A program made the translations under genes and the position numbers. DNA of 64,000 nucleotides from Bacillus sp. HNG (GTDB lineage: Bacteria; Bacillota; Bacilli; Bacillales; Bacillaceae_L), in assembly GCF_003400205.1 (NCBI RefSeq), contig NZ_QUQV01000011.1, positions 62,001-126,000 on the forward strand, in the 5' to 3' direction. The notes beneath the pieces are model-generated. The model worked only from the letters and a program-made list of their open reading frames with translations. It had not been told where the DNA came from and ran no database searches. Positions 17,506-26,300 of the stretch are shown here, one piece after another; within the stretch, counting starts at the first letter, position 1, and the number at the start of each line of letters is the position of its first letter.

Positions 17506-18645
17506 TTAAACTTCGATCAGAATAGCCATTCCTTGACCTCCGCCACCACAGAGAGTCGCGATTCCACGTCCTCCACCTCGGCGTTTTAATTCATACGCTA
17601 ATGTCAGTAAAAGGCGGAAACCACTACCTGCAAGTGGATGCCCAACAGAAATCGCACCACCATTTACATTAACCACATCCATCGGCATACCTAATTTCCT
17701 TTGACTTGCTATTACCACTCCTGCAAAGGCTTCGTTGATTTCAAATAAATCGATATCGGAGAGCTTTAATCCTGTACGATTAAGCAATGCTTGAATCGCA
17801 TTAGCCGGCTGTAAATGTAACGATGTATCAGGACCTGACACAGTTGCCCAATCTATTATTGTCGCTAGCGGTTTGACTCCGATTTTCTCAGAGATTTCTA
17901 GAGTTGTAACAATGCCAGCACTTGCGCCATCTGACATTTGGCTGGCATTTCCGGCTGTGATGGTGCCTCTGACTTCGATTGGTCTCAGTTTGGCTAATTT
18001 TTCAAACGTCGTCCCTGGCCTTACTCCTTCGTCTTTTTGTAGAAGATTTTCAACTGCCACAATTTCGTCTTCAAATAGTCCTTTTTCCTGCCCATTTGTT
18101 GCACGCGTTTGAGAAGTTTCGGCATAGCGGTCTTGTTCTTCTCTCGTAATATTCAACTCAGCATTTGATTTTTCGGCAATTCCAAGCATCGACTGGTCTG
18201 AAAGTGAGCACCAAAGTCCGTCATTCAATGTATCGTAAAAGGAGACATTCCCCATCTTTTGTTGGTGGCGAATCACAGATGTGTGTGGGGCATTTGTCAT
18301 CGACTCAAAACCGCCGACAATGTAGGTTTCCCCTTCTCCTCTCTCAATTCTCCGTACCGCATCGGCTACTGTCGCTAACCCTGCAAGACAGACACTATTT
18401 AATGTGATCGCAGGGATTGTTAAAACTAAACCAGACTTTACAGCCACTTGTCGGGCTGGATTTTGTCCTTGCCCTGCTTGAATGACTTGGGCCAGGATAA
18501 CCTCATCAACTTTTAATTCAGGCACTCGCTCGAGAAGCTTTGTGACAACGGTCGCACCAAGGTCTACCGCTGTTTTTGCAGATAAAGCCCCCATAAATCG
18601 ACCAATTGGAGTTCGACAGCCATCAAGTAAAACCGCTTTTTTCAT
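17506..18645 (-). CDS. Acetyl-CoA acetyltransferase (thiolase)
   Basis: The 379-residue thiolase has all catalytic residues: acylated Cys near 86 (TLNSVCLAG), NEAFA, His in GHPLAGSG near 337 and Cys in TLCGGGGQG near 367. Catabolic thiolases usually read GHPIGASG; the variant here may affect substrate choice. It overlaps the DUF35 gene by four bases (ATGA). The likely reaction is thiolytic cleavage of a 3-ketoacyl-CoA to acetyl-CoA. A GAGGGGTG ribosome site precedes the ATG. Confidence 0.92.
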   Translation of the reverse strand: MKKAVLLDGCRTPIGRFMGALSAKTAVDLGATVVTKLLERVPELKVDEVILAQVIQAGQGQNPARQVAVKSGLVLTIPAITLNSVCLAGLATVADAVRRIERGEGETYIVGGFESMTNAPHTSVIRHQQKMGNVSFYDTLNDGLWCSLSDQSMLGIAEKSNAELNITREEQDRYAETSQTRATNGQEKGLFEDEIVAVENLLQKDEGVRPGTTFEKLAKLRPIEVRGTITAGNASQMSDGASAGIVTTLEISEKIGVKPLATIIDWATVSGPDTSLHLQPANAIQALLNRTGLKLSDIDLFEINEAFAGVVIASQRKLGMPMDVVNVNGGAISVGHPLAGSGFRLLLTLAYELKRRGGGRGIATLCGGGGQGMAILIEV

Positions 18646-19073
18646 GGAATAACACCCCTCATTTTTTTAAAAAAAGGTAACCAATGCTCACCACATTTTT
18701 GCAAATGAACCTGTAATGGTAAGCCGATTGCAAGGTTTTGCGGATCATCAATTAATAAATGACTTAGCATTATCGGTCCTTCCTCTAACTCTACTAATCC
18801 CACAATATACGGAGTTGCAATGTTCCAACCAGGGTGTCCGGGTTTATGCACGATTGACCAGGTCTTTAAACGTCCTCTTCCAGACGCCTTTTTCCAGCTT
18901 AGATTTTCACTCCAACAATATGGGCAGTGCGAGCGAGGGTAAAAAACAAACTCCTCACAGTCTAAGCATTTTTGTAAAATGAATTCCTTCCTTGCAACAG
19001 CTTTCCAAAATGGCTCTGAAACTGGGGTTACTGTTGGCCCCGGAACCACTAAACGTTGATACTCTACCGTCAT
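18642..19073 (-). CDS. DUF35 OB-fold acyl-CoA-associated zinc-ribbon protein
   Basis: The 143-residue protein begins with a rubredoxin-like zinc ribbon (CLDC...CPYC) and continues with an OB fold. DUF35 proteins pair with thiolase-fold partners; in steroid degradation the ChsH2 DUF35 domain binds the thiolase-like aldolase Ltp2. Here it lies three bases after the thiolase-like gene at 19077 and overlaps the thiolase at 17506, so it is most likely an obligate partner of one of them. The adjacent Cys-less homologue is the better candidate. Confidence 0.88.
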   Translation of the reverse strand: MTVEYQRLVVPGPTVTPVSEPFWKAVARKEFILQKCLDCEEFVFYPRSHCPYCWSENLSWKKASGRGRLKTWSIVHKPGHPGWNIATPYIVGLVELEEGPIMLSHLLIDDPQNLAIGLPLQVHLQKCGEHWLPFFKKMRGVIP

Positions 19074-19076
19074 GAT

Positions 19077-20243
19077 TTAAGCCCCCAATATTAATGCCGT
19101 AATTTCACTCATTGTGGCACCGTTTCCTGTCACTAATGCAAGTCGTGCATTTGGAATTTGTCGCCCATGTGCCTCGTGTCTAAGCTGACGAACTGCTTCA
19201 ATAATATGTGACATCCCTCCTGCTAAATCCGCTTGACCAAAGCCAAGCTGACCTCCATGTGTGTTTAATGGAAAATTACCATGATGATCAAACGACTGAT
19301 CCTTCATCCACTCGCCAAATTGTCCAGGCTCACAAAGCCCAGCATTTTCAATTTGATTCGCGACTACGCTTGTGTAGCAATCATATAAAGACAGTAAATC
19401 CATTTCCTTAACATCCACCCTTGCCTGCTGTAATGCTTGAGCAATCGCAAATTTAAAAGGTGACTCCGCTAGTGGCGGTGACTGACTAACAGCACGATGC
19501 GTTAATTTTTCACCAGCTCCAAACAGATAAACTGGGGGTTTGGGCAATTTCTTTGCCGCTTCCACAGATGTCACAACAAACGCGGCTCCCCCGGCAACTG
19601 GCATTACAATTTCAAATAAATGAAGTGGATCAACAATCATAGGTGAATTTAAAATGTCTTCAGCCGTTGCAGGTTTTCCGTAAAAAATAGCATCTGGATT
19701 GTTTTGCGCATTATGGCGAGCCCAGTAGGCAATTTGTGCAAATTGTTCCTGTGTAGAGCCATACTCTGACATATGTCGCTGCTTCAGCAATGCATAGGAC
19801 GTATTTGCACCTGAAGCTCCAAATGGAACATCAAATTCACGGATTGGATTTCGGTTTGGCGACCTTGGACCTGTTTTCACTCTTTCATTTGTATTTGCAA
19901 GCACACAGACAACTGTTTCACACATGCCCATACGAATCGCTGCAGCTGCCCGCCAAAGCATTCCAGCTCCTGTTGCACCACCAAGATCAACAACATTTGA
20001 CATTCTTGGCTTGATTCCTAAGTACTCGACTACAGTAGCCGGGACATGCTGGGGTGTTTCACCCACTTGTGGTCCAACTAGTAACCCGTCAATTGCATCT
20101 TTTTCTAGTCCAGCATCTTCAACCGTCAGTTTTACTGTTTCAGCAATCATTCCCAAAGTGGTCTTACCTTCTGTGTACCTTACGGGCTTCAGCTCCCCAA
20201 TGCCAACAACCGCTGCGAGTGGTTCACGTTTTTTTAATATCAT
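19077..20243 (-). CDS. Thiolase-fold protein lacking the nucleophilic Cys (SCP-x/Ltp-like)
   Basis: The 388-residue thiolase superfamily member has no nucleophilic Cys: the corresponding helix reads VVDLGGATGAGM. It keeps the C-terminal GGQLGFGQADLAGG region, and contains SLYDCYTSV where Ltp-type enzymes carry Tyr-containing active-site segments. Proteins of this kind with a DUF35 partner include the Ltp2 retro-aldolases of steroid side-chain degradation. An aldolase role (C-C cleavage of a 3-hydroxyacyl-CoA) is therefore plausible; thiolysis is unlikely. Overlap of four bases with the CoA ligase stop shows tight coupling. Confidence 0.85.
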   Translation of the reverse strand: MILKKREPLAAVVGIGELKPVRYTEGKTTLGMIAETVKLTVEDAGLEKDAIDGLLVGPQVGETPQHVPATVVEYLGIKPRMSNVVDLGGATGAGMLWRAAAAIRMGMCETVVCVLANTNERVKTGPRSPNRNPIREFDVPFGASGANTSYALLKQRHMSEYGSTQEQFAQIAYWARHNAQNNPDAIFYGKPATAEDILNSPMIVDPLHLFEIVMPVAGGAAFVVTSVEAAKKLPKPPVYLFGAGEKLTHRAVSQSPPLAESPFKFAIAQALQQARVDVKEMDLLSLYDCYTSVVANQIENAGLCEPGQFGEWMKDQSFDHHGNFPLNTHGGQLGFGQADLAGGMSHIIEAVRQLRHEAHGRQIPNARLALVTGNGATMSEITALILGA

Positions 20244-22201
20244 AAAAAATCCCTCACAGATAGATTTTCATATTCACTTAAACAACCTGGATTAATAATT
20301 GACCCTTTATTTTTCACAGGTTTTCCAGTAACAACCGAACGAACCGCCCCTTCCACCTTCTTTCCATTTAAGGTATACGGGATTTCCTGCACTTGATAAA
20401 TTCGTTTTGGGACATGTCTTGGAGATGCCTTCATACGTATATCTTGACGAAGTTGTTTAACAAACTCTGAAGTCATCTTTTCCTCCATAACTAGACATAA
20501 GACTACCTCTTCATCTCCATCAATCTTCATTCCAAACACAATGGAATCTTGAATTTTAGAGAATTGATCGATAACACGATAGATTTCTGCAGTACCTATG
20601 CGTACACCTCCAGGCTTTAGTGTTGTATCCGCTCGGCCATAAATAATTACCGTTTCATCAATCGTTTGTTCTGCTAAATCACCATGAACCCATATTCCGT
20701 CTCGTTCTGCAAAATACGTATCGAAATAGCGTTCGTCTCCACCCTCTCCCCAGAAGGTAATCGGCATGCTTGGAAAAGGTTCAGTACAAACTAAATCCCC
20801 TTTTTGATGTAGAACAGATACACCGCGTTCATCCAAGACATCAACTGCCATTCCAAGCGTTTTACATGTAATTTCTCCCTTGCGTACTGGATGAATCGGT
20901 GAGCCCATAACAAAACATCCTAATATTTCAGTTCCACCGGAACACGAGGCAAACAACATATCTTTTTTAATATTTTCATAAACCCATTCAAAATGTTCCG
21001 GTGAAACAGGTGCTCCAGCGGAAAACACACTGCGTAAACGACTCATGTCATGTAAGTTTTGGACATCATAGGAATTCTTCATCAATATGTCTAGAAACTT
21101 TGGGCTTAATCCGAAATGGTTTATACCGACTCCTTCCGCAATTCTCCACAGAAATCCTAAATCATCCTTAAGTACGGCTGCACCGTCATAGAGTAAGAGA
21201 GTTGCCTCACTAGCCAGCCCAGAAACCAACCAATGGTACATCATCCAAGCGCTATTGGTATACCAAAACATCACATCTCCAGGCTTCACATTACAGTGCA
21301 ATTGATGCTCAGTAACATGCTTCAGTAACGAGCCACCTACAGAATGGACAATTGCTTTTGGTAGTCCCGTTGTACCAGATGAATAAAGAATATAGAGTGG
21401 GGAATCAAACTCAACTCGCTCAAACTGTGGTACCCTTGCATCATTTTGAGTTAACTCACTCCAACTGATAACGTTTACACTATTATCTTTAGGAAAAAAT
21501 TGAGCAGGTTCTAGTGTCACAATAGTAGAAACCCCATCCATCATGACTAACACTTCTTGAATCTTTTCATTAAGATCAAATGTTTTACGATTATATTGAT
21601 AGCTTAACGAAGCAATAAGGACCTTCGGTTTTACCTGACCTATTCGATCCACAATTCCTTGAGGACCAAAATCAGGTGAGCATGTCGTCCAAACAGCTCC
21701 TATAGATGCAGTAGCCAGTAAACCAACGAGCCCTTCAATTCCGTTCGTGACAATCCCAGCAACTCGGTCTCCTTTCGAAACACCAAGTGAACGTAAGCCT
21801 GTTTGTGCTTTTGCAACCATGGTACGAAGCTGTTCCATTGTTAACGCGCGAGTCACCCCATCCTCTGTTGCTTCAATGATTGCTTGACGTTTTCCATCTC
21901 CCCGCAGAAGATTTTCGGCAAAATTGAGTTTTGCCTGTGGAAACCATTTCGTTCCTAACATTTTTCCATCATCAGGCCGAATAAGAATGTCATCCCCTTT
22001 TTCCCCAATTATGTCTGTATAATCCCAAATCGCTGACCAAAATTCCTTTGGATATGCGTACGACCACTTGTGAAAACGGTCATACTGAATTGGCCACATT
22101 CCTATACATTTCGCGAATGCCGTCATATTCGCATTTCTAATCCATTCATCACTAGGTTCCCATAAAATGGTATGCTCATTTTTCACATTTTCTAAAATCA
22201 T
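20240..22201 (-). CDS. Acetoacetate-CoA ligase-like acyl-CoA synthetase
   Basis: The 653-residue ANL-superfamily enzyme has the phosphate-binding loop YSSGTTGLPKAIVHS, the YGRADTTLKPGGVRIG hinge region and the catalytic Lys in LNGKKVEG. The N-terminal domain and the AMFWYTNSAWMMY-type region match acetoacetyl-CoA synthetase rather than acetyl-CoA synthetase. It activates a short beta-keto or related acid with ATP and CoA. It is the first gene of a six-gene operon. A GTG at 22204 is followed directly by ATG 22201; AAGGAGGTAC favours the ATG. Confidence 0.9.
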   Translation of the reverse strand: MILENVKNEHTILWEPSDEWIRNANMTAFAKCIGMWPIQYDRFHKWSYAYPKEFWSAIWDYTDIIGEKGDDILIRPDDGKMLGTKWFPQAKLNFAENLLRGDGKRQAIIEATEDGVTRALTMEQLRTMVAKAQTGLRSLGVSKGDRVAGIVTNGIEGLVGLLATASIGAVWTTCSPDFGPQGIVDRIGQVKPKVLIASLSYQYNRKTFDLNEKIQEVLVMMDGVSTIVTLEPAQFFPKDNSVNVISWSELTQNDARVPQFERVEFDSPLYILYSSGTTGLPKAIVHSVGGSLLKHVTEHQLHCNVKPGDVMFWYTNSAWMMYHWLVSGLASEATLLLYDGAAVLKDDLGFLWRIAEGVGINHFGLSPKFLDILMKNSYDVQNLHDMSRLRSVFSAGAPVSPEHFEWVYENIKKDMLFASCSGGTEILGCFVMGSPIHPVRKGEITCKTLGMAVDVLDERGVSVLHQKGDLVCTEPFPSMPITFWGEGGDERYFDTYFAERDGIWVHGDLAEQTIDETVIIYGRADTTLKPGGVRIGTAEIYRVIDQFSKIQDSIVFGMKIDGDEEVVLCLVMEEKMTSEFVKQLRQDIRMKASPRHVPKRIYQVQEIPYTLNGKKVEGAVRSVVTGKPVKNKGSIINPGCLSEYENLSVRDFL

Positions 22202-22657
22202 CACGTACCTCCTTTTTAGATAACTATTCAGTTCATGTAACTACTTGGTCTTGTCGATTATTAAATCATTCAATTGAATAGTTGTGTTATTACATTATTA
22301 GAGGAACTATTGATTTATGCTTAAGCTTAAAAGTTCAATTCAGAAAATTTTAAAAATGATTATTTATTATCGATAGTAAGAGAAGGTGTTGCGATAACCA
22401 AAATTGAACGGTGAATATTCATACGTAAAGTTTTAAGGAGAGTCTCTATTTCTACCTGTTTTTTAATCTTGTATTTGCGTCTCTAAAAGTTGGAATTTTT
22501 AAAATTAACTGACATATAAATTAATCAATCATTTAATTGAATAATTTAATAAGAGATTTGGATTCTAATATCACTGTAAATCTCCCCCTCGTTATCCATT
22601 AAATCTACACCTTTAAATTTTAAAATCTCTTATTAAAGATAAAAGGAGGAAGTATAA

Positions 22658-22678
22658 ATGATCAAAATGGAAGAGTGA
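22658..22678 (+). other. Six-codon mini-frame with strong ribosome site
   Basis: AAAGGAGGAAGTATAA precedes ATG, six sense codons (MIKMEE) and TGA. It could be a leader peptide of the symporter gene or the scar of a lost gene. Confidence 0.3.
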
Positions 22679-22728
22679 CTCTCTACGAGATCTTAAAATT
22701 AATTTGGCATTGGGGGTGTCATTAATAA

Positions 22729-22770
22729 ATGAGGAAGTATGATTTCCTTTTTAAAAAACAAAACTGTTGA
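22729..22770 (+). other. 13-codon mini-frame with GGGGGTG ribosome site
   Basis: This short frame encodes MRKYDFLFKKQNC. It ends 82 bases before the symporter start, and a weak AAAAAC/GTTTTT pairing lies between. A leader or remnant role is speculative. Confidence 0.25.
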
Positions 22771-22852
22771 ATTATCAAAAAACCGTGTAGTAGTTTTTAC
22801 TTTTGTACGAATGAGTCAATGGATCATTAAAAAAGTACAAGGAGGTAAATTT

Positions 22853-24151
22853 ATGACAAAAGAAAAAAGTAGCGGTCTTACTAAGGAACAAAAGAAAGTA
22901 GCGATGGCCAGCTTTATGGGTACTACCATTGAATGGTACGATTTTTACCTATATGGAACAGCAGCTGCGCTAGTCTTCCCATTACTATTTTTCCCAAATC
23001 TAGATCCATTAGTTGGAACAATGGCTGCCTTTGGCTCTTACGCTGCTGGGTTTATCGCTCGTCCACTGGGAAGTATGATATTTGGACATTTTGGTGACAG
23101 AGTCGGACGAAAAAAGATGCTTACTATTTCTCTCTTACTGATGGGGGTAGCCACAACCTTAATGGGAGTACTTCCAACCTATAATTCAGTGGGACTATTA
23201 GCTCCGTTATTAATTAGTCTATTACGTATTGTGCAGGGATTTGCAGTAGGAGGGGAGTGGGGATCAGCCGTTGTAATGTCTGTGGAACATGCTCCACCAA
23301 ATAAAAGAGGACTTTTTGGAAGTTTTCCTCAAATGGGGGTACCTGCCGGGTTACTTTTATCAACCCTAGCGTTTTCAATCGTGTCCAACAGCATGTCAAA
23401 TGAAGCATTTTTGGCTTGGGGTTGGCGTATTCCATTTTTATTGAGTGCTTTATTAGTCATAGTAGGGCTTTATGTTCGATTAAAGGTGAGCGAATCACCT
23501 ATATTTCTAGAAGTAGCAACTAAAAAACAACAGGAAAAAAATCCTGTTCAAACTGTACTTCGGGAGCAGAAAAAGCCTTTGTTCCTTACGATTGGCATGA
23601 AGCTCTTACAAAACGCAGTGTTTTATATCTATACCGTATTTGTCCTTAGTTATATTGCTACTACACTGAAACTAGATAACTCTGTTGGATTAAATGCAGT
23701 AATGATTTCATCCGTAATTGGATTAGCCACCCTACCACTTTGGTCGCATTTATCAGATAAGATTGGACGAAAACCAGTTTACTTATTTGGCACAATCGCT
23801 TCGACCCTGTTTGTGTTTCCTTTTTTCTGGATGATGAACACAGGATCTGTATTATTAATTACCATTGGGATTATTATCGGATTAAATATTTTACATGATG
23901 CTGTTTATGGTCCTCAAGCTGTGTATTTCTCTGAACTTTTTGGTACAAAGGTACGCCTTAGCGGTGCATCAATTGGGTACCAAATAGGAGCTATCATCGC
24001 AGGCGGCTTCTCCCCTCTTATTGCCACCTATTTACTAGCGCAATTCGATGGTCAAAGCTGGCCAATCGGCGTCTATTTAAGTGTTCTTGGAGTATTAAGT
24101 ATTATATCTACTATTCTTGCTCGTGAAACATTCCGTGATTCTCTAACTTAG
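22853..24151 (+). CDS. MHS-family (metabolite:H+ symporter) MFS transporter
   Basis: The product is 432 residues with twelve membrane segments. The family signatures are GTTIEWYDFYLYGTAA at the N-terminus, GHFGDRVGRKKML in loop 2-3 and LSDKIGRKPVYL in loop 8-9. The ATG at 22853 is fixed by the ribosome site CAAGGAGGTAAATTT; a longer in-frame extension to 22739 has no such site. MHS transporters carry carboxylates such as shikimate, citrate, proline/betaine or alpha-ketoglutarate. It is divergent from the acyl-CoA operon and may import its substrate, making two candidate carriers for one pathway. Confidence 0.92.
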   Translation: MTKEKSSGLTKEQKKVAMASFMGTTIEWYDFYLYGTAAALVFPLLFFPNLDPLVGTMAAFGSYAAGFIARPLGSMIFGHFGDRVGRKKMLTISLLLMGVATTLMGVLPTYNSVGLLAPLLISLLRIVQGFAVGGEWGSAVVMSVEHAPPNKRGLFGSFPQMGVPAGLLLSTLAFSIVSNSMSNEAFLAWGWRIPFLLSALLVIVGLYVRLKVSESPIFLEVATKKQQEKNPVQTVLREQKKPLFLTIGMKLLQNAVFYIYTVFVLSYIATTLKLDNSVGLNAVMISSVIGLATLPLWSHLSDKIGRKPVYLFGTIASTLFVFPFFWMMNTGSVLLITIGIIIGLNILHDAVYGPQAVYFSELFGTKVRLSGASIGYQIGAIIAGGFSPLIATYLLAQFDGQSWPIGVYLSVLGVLSIISTILARETFRDSLT

Positions 24152-24210
24152 ATTAAACAGAAATATCCTTTGAAATTTTATTGGTTTTTTCTATTTCAAA
24201 TGTTGGAGTC

Positions 24211-24245
24211 AAGGCTACCATGCTTCTTTGGGTAGCCTTATATTT
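24211..24245 (+). terminator. Terminator of the MHS symporter gene
   Basis: Stem AAGGCTACC / GGGTAGCCTT followed by ATATTTTG. Confidence 0.75.
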
Positions 24246-24258
24246 TGTTGAAATGGGT

Positions 24259-24777
24259 TTAACCTTTATGCGTACCTAACTTCACATTAACACCCTTAAC
24301 AAATAGTGGGGTGTATCCAAAACACTCTTCATAGTTAGGGGCACAGTATTTATTTACCGCTTCAGGATAAGGCTGCCACATTAATTCATCGTTCATAAAG
24401 TCATTATCTTTTAAGTCACCAAAATAGAATTCAAATCCAGATGAAACAACGTTGACATATCCTTTCCTAAAGTTTAAAAAATTTTCATACTTATTCTTTT
24501 CCCATACTATAATATCACCCATTGCAGTTGTAAAAATAGGAATCGCCTGCTCATACCTTAGATAACTTCTCTCTAAAATATCTAAATGTTCATCTGGGTT
24601 AATAGCTTTTATAAACCCATTTTCAAATGTACCAAAACCTTATTTTTCCGTGTTTCTATTAATTCTGGAAGTTTATCCATATATTTTAAAATAACATCTT
24701 GTCCTGGCGATTTAGTAATAAAAATACTTAAAGTGTTCTAGAGAAAGATTATCTTGTGAACCAAAAATTTTCGCCAT
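24259..24777 (-). pseudogene. Broken GAD-like/DUF1851 immunity gene
   Basis: The gene starts at ATG 24777 behind AAGAGGATATTA with MAKIFGSQDNLSLEHFK, then meets a stop near 24714. The rest survives in other frames: a GFGTFENGFIKAINPDEH segment and a C-terminal stretch from MGDIIVWEKN to ECFGYTPLFVKG. Together these match GAD-like plus DUF1851 (Tdi1-type) immunity proteins. At least two frameshifts separate the parts. Only the C-terminal 87 codons (24259-24522) form an open frame with ATG. It belongs to the toxin/immunity remnant cluster and is probably inactive. Confidence 0.75.
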
Positions 24778-24849
24778 TAATATCCTCTTAATGCTAAAAA
24801 ACCTGTAAAAGCTTTTAGCCAATCAAGGTATGAGTTTTATTATTGTTTT

Positions 24850-25290
24850 TTATTCAACTAGTAACTCCAAGTAATATTTATCATTTTCTTCTATCTTTCT
24901 TAAAAATTCTTCAAGAGAAGTCGCAATTTGAATATCATAATAGTAAACTGGACTGCTATTCTTATTATTCAATTCGATTGACATTAAAGCTGATTCACTA
25001 CCTTCAAAAAATATTAATTTATTATTTTCAAATTCATCATAGATTTCTATGTCGGGATAAAACTCAAAATCATTAACTCTTAACCGAAAATCTCTTACGG
25101 AATAAGGGTCCATAATACGATTAATATTAAACTCTGAACCCTTAATAAACCCGTAGCCAACCTCTTTATAAAAATTAACTAACTCCTTAGGAAATTTCAA
25201 ATCGAGTTCCTTCTCAACCTCTTTTATTTCGTTTTCAGTCACTGGATAAAAACTATTTTCTTCGTTTGCCTTAATAAGTTCATAGCCCAT
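24850..25290 (-). CDS. SUKH (SMI1/KNR4) immunity protein
   Basis: The 146-residue SMI1/KNR4-fold protein has the typical N-terminal helix and motif ENEIKEVEKELDLKFPKELV followed by FYKEVGYGF. SUKH proteins are immunity factors for secreted polymorphic toxins. Its ATG overlaps the TAA of the toxin remnant upstream (TAATG), the usual toxin-then-immunity coupling. The ribosome site AAAGGAGGTAAAAAAT lies inside the toxin's last codons. It is intact although its toxin is broken. Confidence 0.88.
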   Translation of the reverse strand: MGYELIKANEENSFYPVTENEIKEVEKELDLKFPKELVNFYKEVGYGFIKGSEFNINRIMDPYSVRDFRLRVNDFEFYPDIEIYDEFENNKLIFFEGSESALMSIELNNKNSSPVYYYDIQIATSLEEFLRKIEENDKYYLELLVE

Positions 25291-25551
25291 TATTTTTTAC
25301 CTCCTTTAAATAGTGTATTTGCTGGTGATCCTGTTCCATGAATACCAGCTTGATGCTCATTTGGGAATTTTGCAGGACGCATATTCCACCATTCATGTTC
25401 TCCACCAAGTCATCTTAACTAATCGTTGGGCATCATCGAGCTTGCTTTTGTATTTCTTAATCGAATACTTTAAATCTGCCTCTAAGTTATGTATTGAACC
25501 TGGTACCACACCTGGGAAATTCGCAACAGTGAGGAAAAATGCCAATTAATC
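25290..25551 (-). pseudogene. C-terminal stub of a polymorphic toxin
   Basis: Two frames must be joined to read VVPGSIHNLEADLKYSIKKY, then a coiled stretch, then GGEHEWWNMRPAKFPNEHQ and GIHGTGSPANTLFKGGKK. A one-base frameshift lies near 25415. The HEWWNM...GIH ending resembles toxin tips of LXG/YeeF-type secreted toxins in Bacillus, followed by a SUKH immunity gene. The N-terminal delivery part is absent. Non-functional. Confidence 0.65.
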
Positions 25552-25586
25552 GCATCTAAAGCTAAGCTTAATATGTTATAGAAAAC

Positions 25587-25622
25587 TAAAAACACCTGAT
25601 TCCAAAAGGAAATCAAGTGCTT
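25587..25622 (-). terminator. Terminator of the second SUKH gene
   Basis: On the minus strand CACTTGATTTCC pairs imperfectly with GGAATCAGGTG, followed by TTTTTAG. Confidence 0.7.
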
Positions 25623-25676
25623 TATTGTCAACTTTAAACCATTGATCTTTTATAACTAATGTAATGGTTATTCAGA

Positions 25677-26105
25677 CTAATATAAGTTACTAAAGAACTC
25701 ATCAAAACTATTTGCAAGGATAAACATATTGTCCATTTCATCCTCTGGCTCAATATCGTGAATCCAAAAGTATACCTTTCCGTGAAACTCTTCACTTACC
25801 CCTAATAAAATCTCATTTCCTGCTGGATCATTGGCAATCGAAATAAAACCTTCTGGTATTTCACCTTCTAAAATTTCAAATACTTTACCTAAATTACTTT
25901 TCATTTGCCCAAGCCCATAAAACTTATTGATTAAACTTTCTCCTTCATCGTCTGAGATTTGAAAGCTGGATTCATGAGGATATCCTCCATTATATTCTAG
26001 TAGAAAAGCAATATATTGTTGTGGTAGCGTAACATCGTACTCTTGTTCAAATTGTTTTATATCTTGTAATGAAATCTTTGGATTTTCACTAATCACTTTT
26101 GTCAT
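25677..26105 (-). CDS. SUKH (SMI1/KNR4) immunity protein, second copy
   Basis: The 142-residue SMI1/KNR4 protein has SLQDIKQFEQEYDVTLPQQY, FLLEYNGGYPHES and FISIANDPAGNEILLGV, the conserved blocks of the larger SUKH group. It differs from the copy at 24850 in sequence, so the two protect against different toxins. It follows a WHH-nuclease toxin stub by 18 bases. The ATG has an AGGAGTGATAGT ribosome site. Intact. Confidence 0.9.
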   Translation of the reverse strand: MTKVISENPKISLQDIKQFEQEYDVTLPQQYIAFLLEYNGGYPHESSFQISDDEGESLINKFYGLGQMKSNLGKVFEILEGEIPEGFISIANDPAGNEILLGVSEEFHGKVYFWIHDIEPEDEMDNMFILANSFDEFFSNLY

Positions 26106-26123
26106 ACTATCACTCCTATTTCC

Positions 26124-26298
26124 TTACTTGTTTTTTCCATTAATTCTTGATTGACCGCCTACGTGTCTAAACTCTCTATGGATGTCTTCATCTACTAGCA
26201 TCATAGTTTTTCCATCTTCGTGATGATGCCAAGTATAACCTTCAATACCCTGGGGACAGGCATCCCGTCTTGTACTCCGGTAACCCATCCCCATCCCA
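26124..26298 (-). pseudogene. WHH-type HNH/Endo VII toxin C-terminal stub
   Basis: The frame encodes GIEGYTWHHHEDGKTMMLV, then DIHREFRHVGG and NGKNK before TAA. The WHHH...H...HxGG pattern is that of the WHH branch of HNH/Endonuclease VII nuclease toxins. There is no start or delivery domain. The upstream end abuts the stop codon of the serine hydrolase gene, so a deletion probably fused these. The SUKH immunity gene follows, as expected for this toxin class. Confidence 0.7.
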
Positions 26299-26300
26299 CT

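Larger units (their letters stand above)
22205..22852. promoter_or_regulatory. Divergent control region with AATT-centred dyads
   Basis: This long region separates the CoA-ligase operon from the MHS symporter. It holds the perfect dyad ATTCAATTGAAT at 22268-22279 followed by AGTTG, the related TCATTTAATTGAATAA at 22529-22544, and ACTATTCAGTTC at 22221-22232, which repeats part of the first site in inverse orientation. The spacing and repetition suggest binding sites of one regulator not encoded next door. Two tiny ribosome-site-bearing frames lie at the right end. Confidence 0.45.

Noticed and set aside
17506-20243. Reading both thiolase-fold genes as redundant thiolases
   Set aside because: The second lacks the nucleophilic Cys, so a different reaction is more likely.
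22739-22852. N-terminal extension of the MHS symporter
   Set aside because: The strong CAAGGAGG site directly precedes the ATG at 22853, and the family motif GTTIEWYDFYLYG begins shortly after it.
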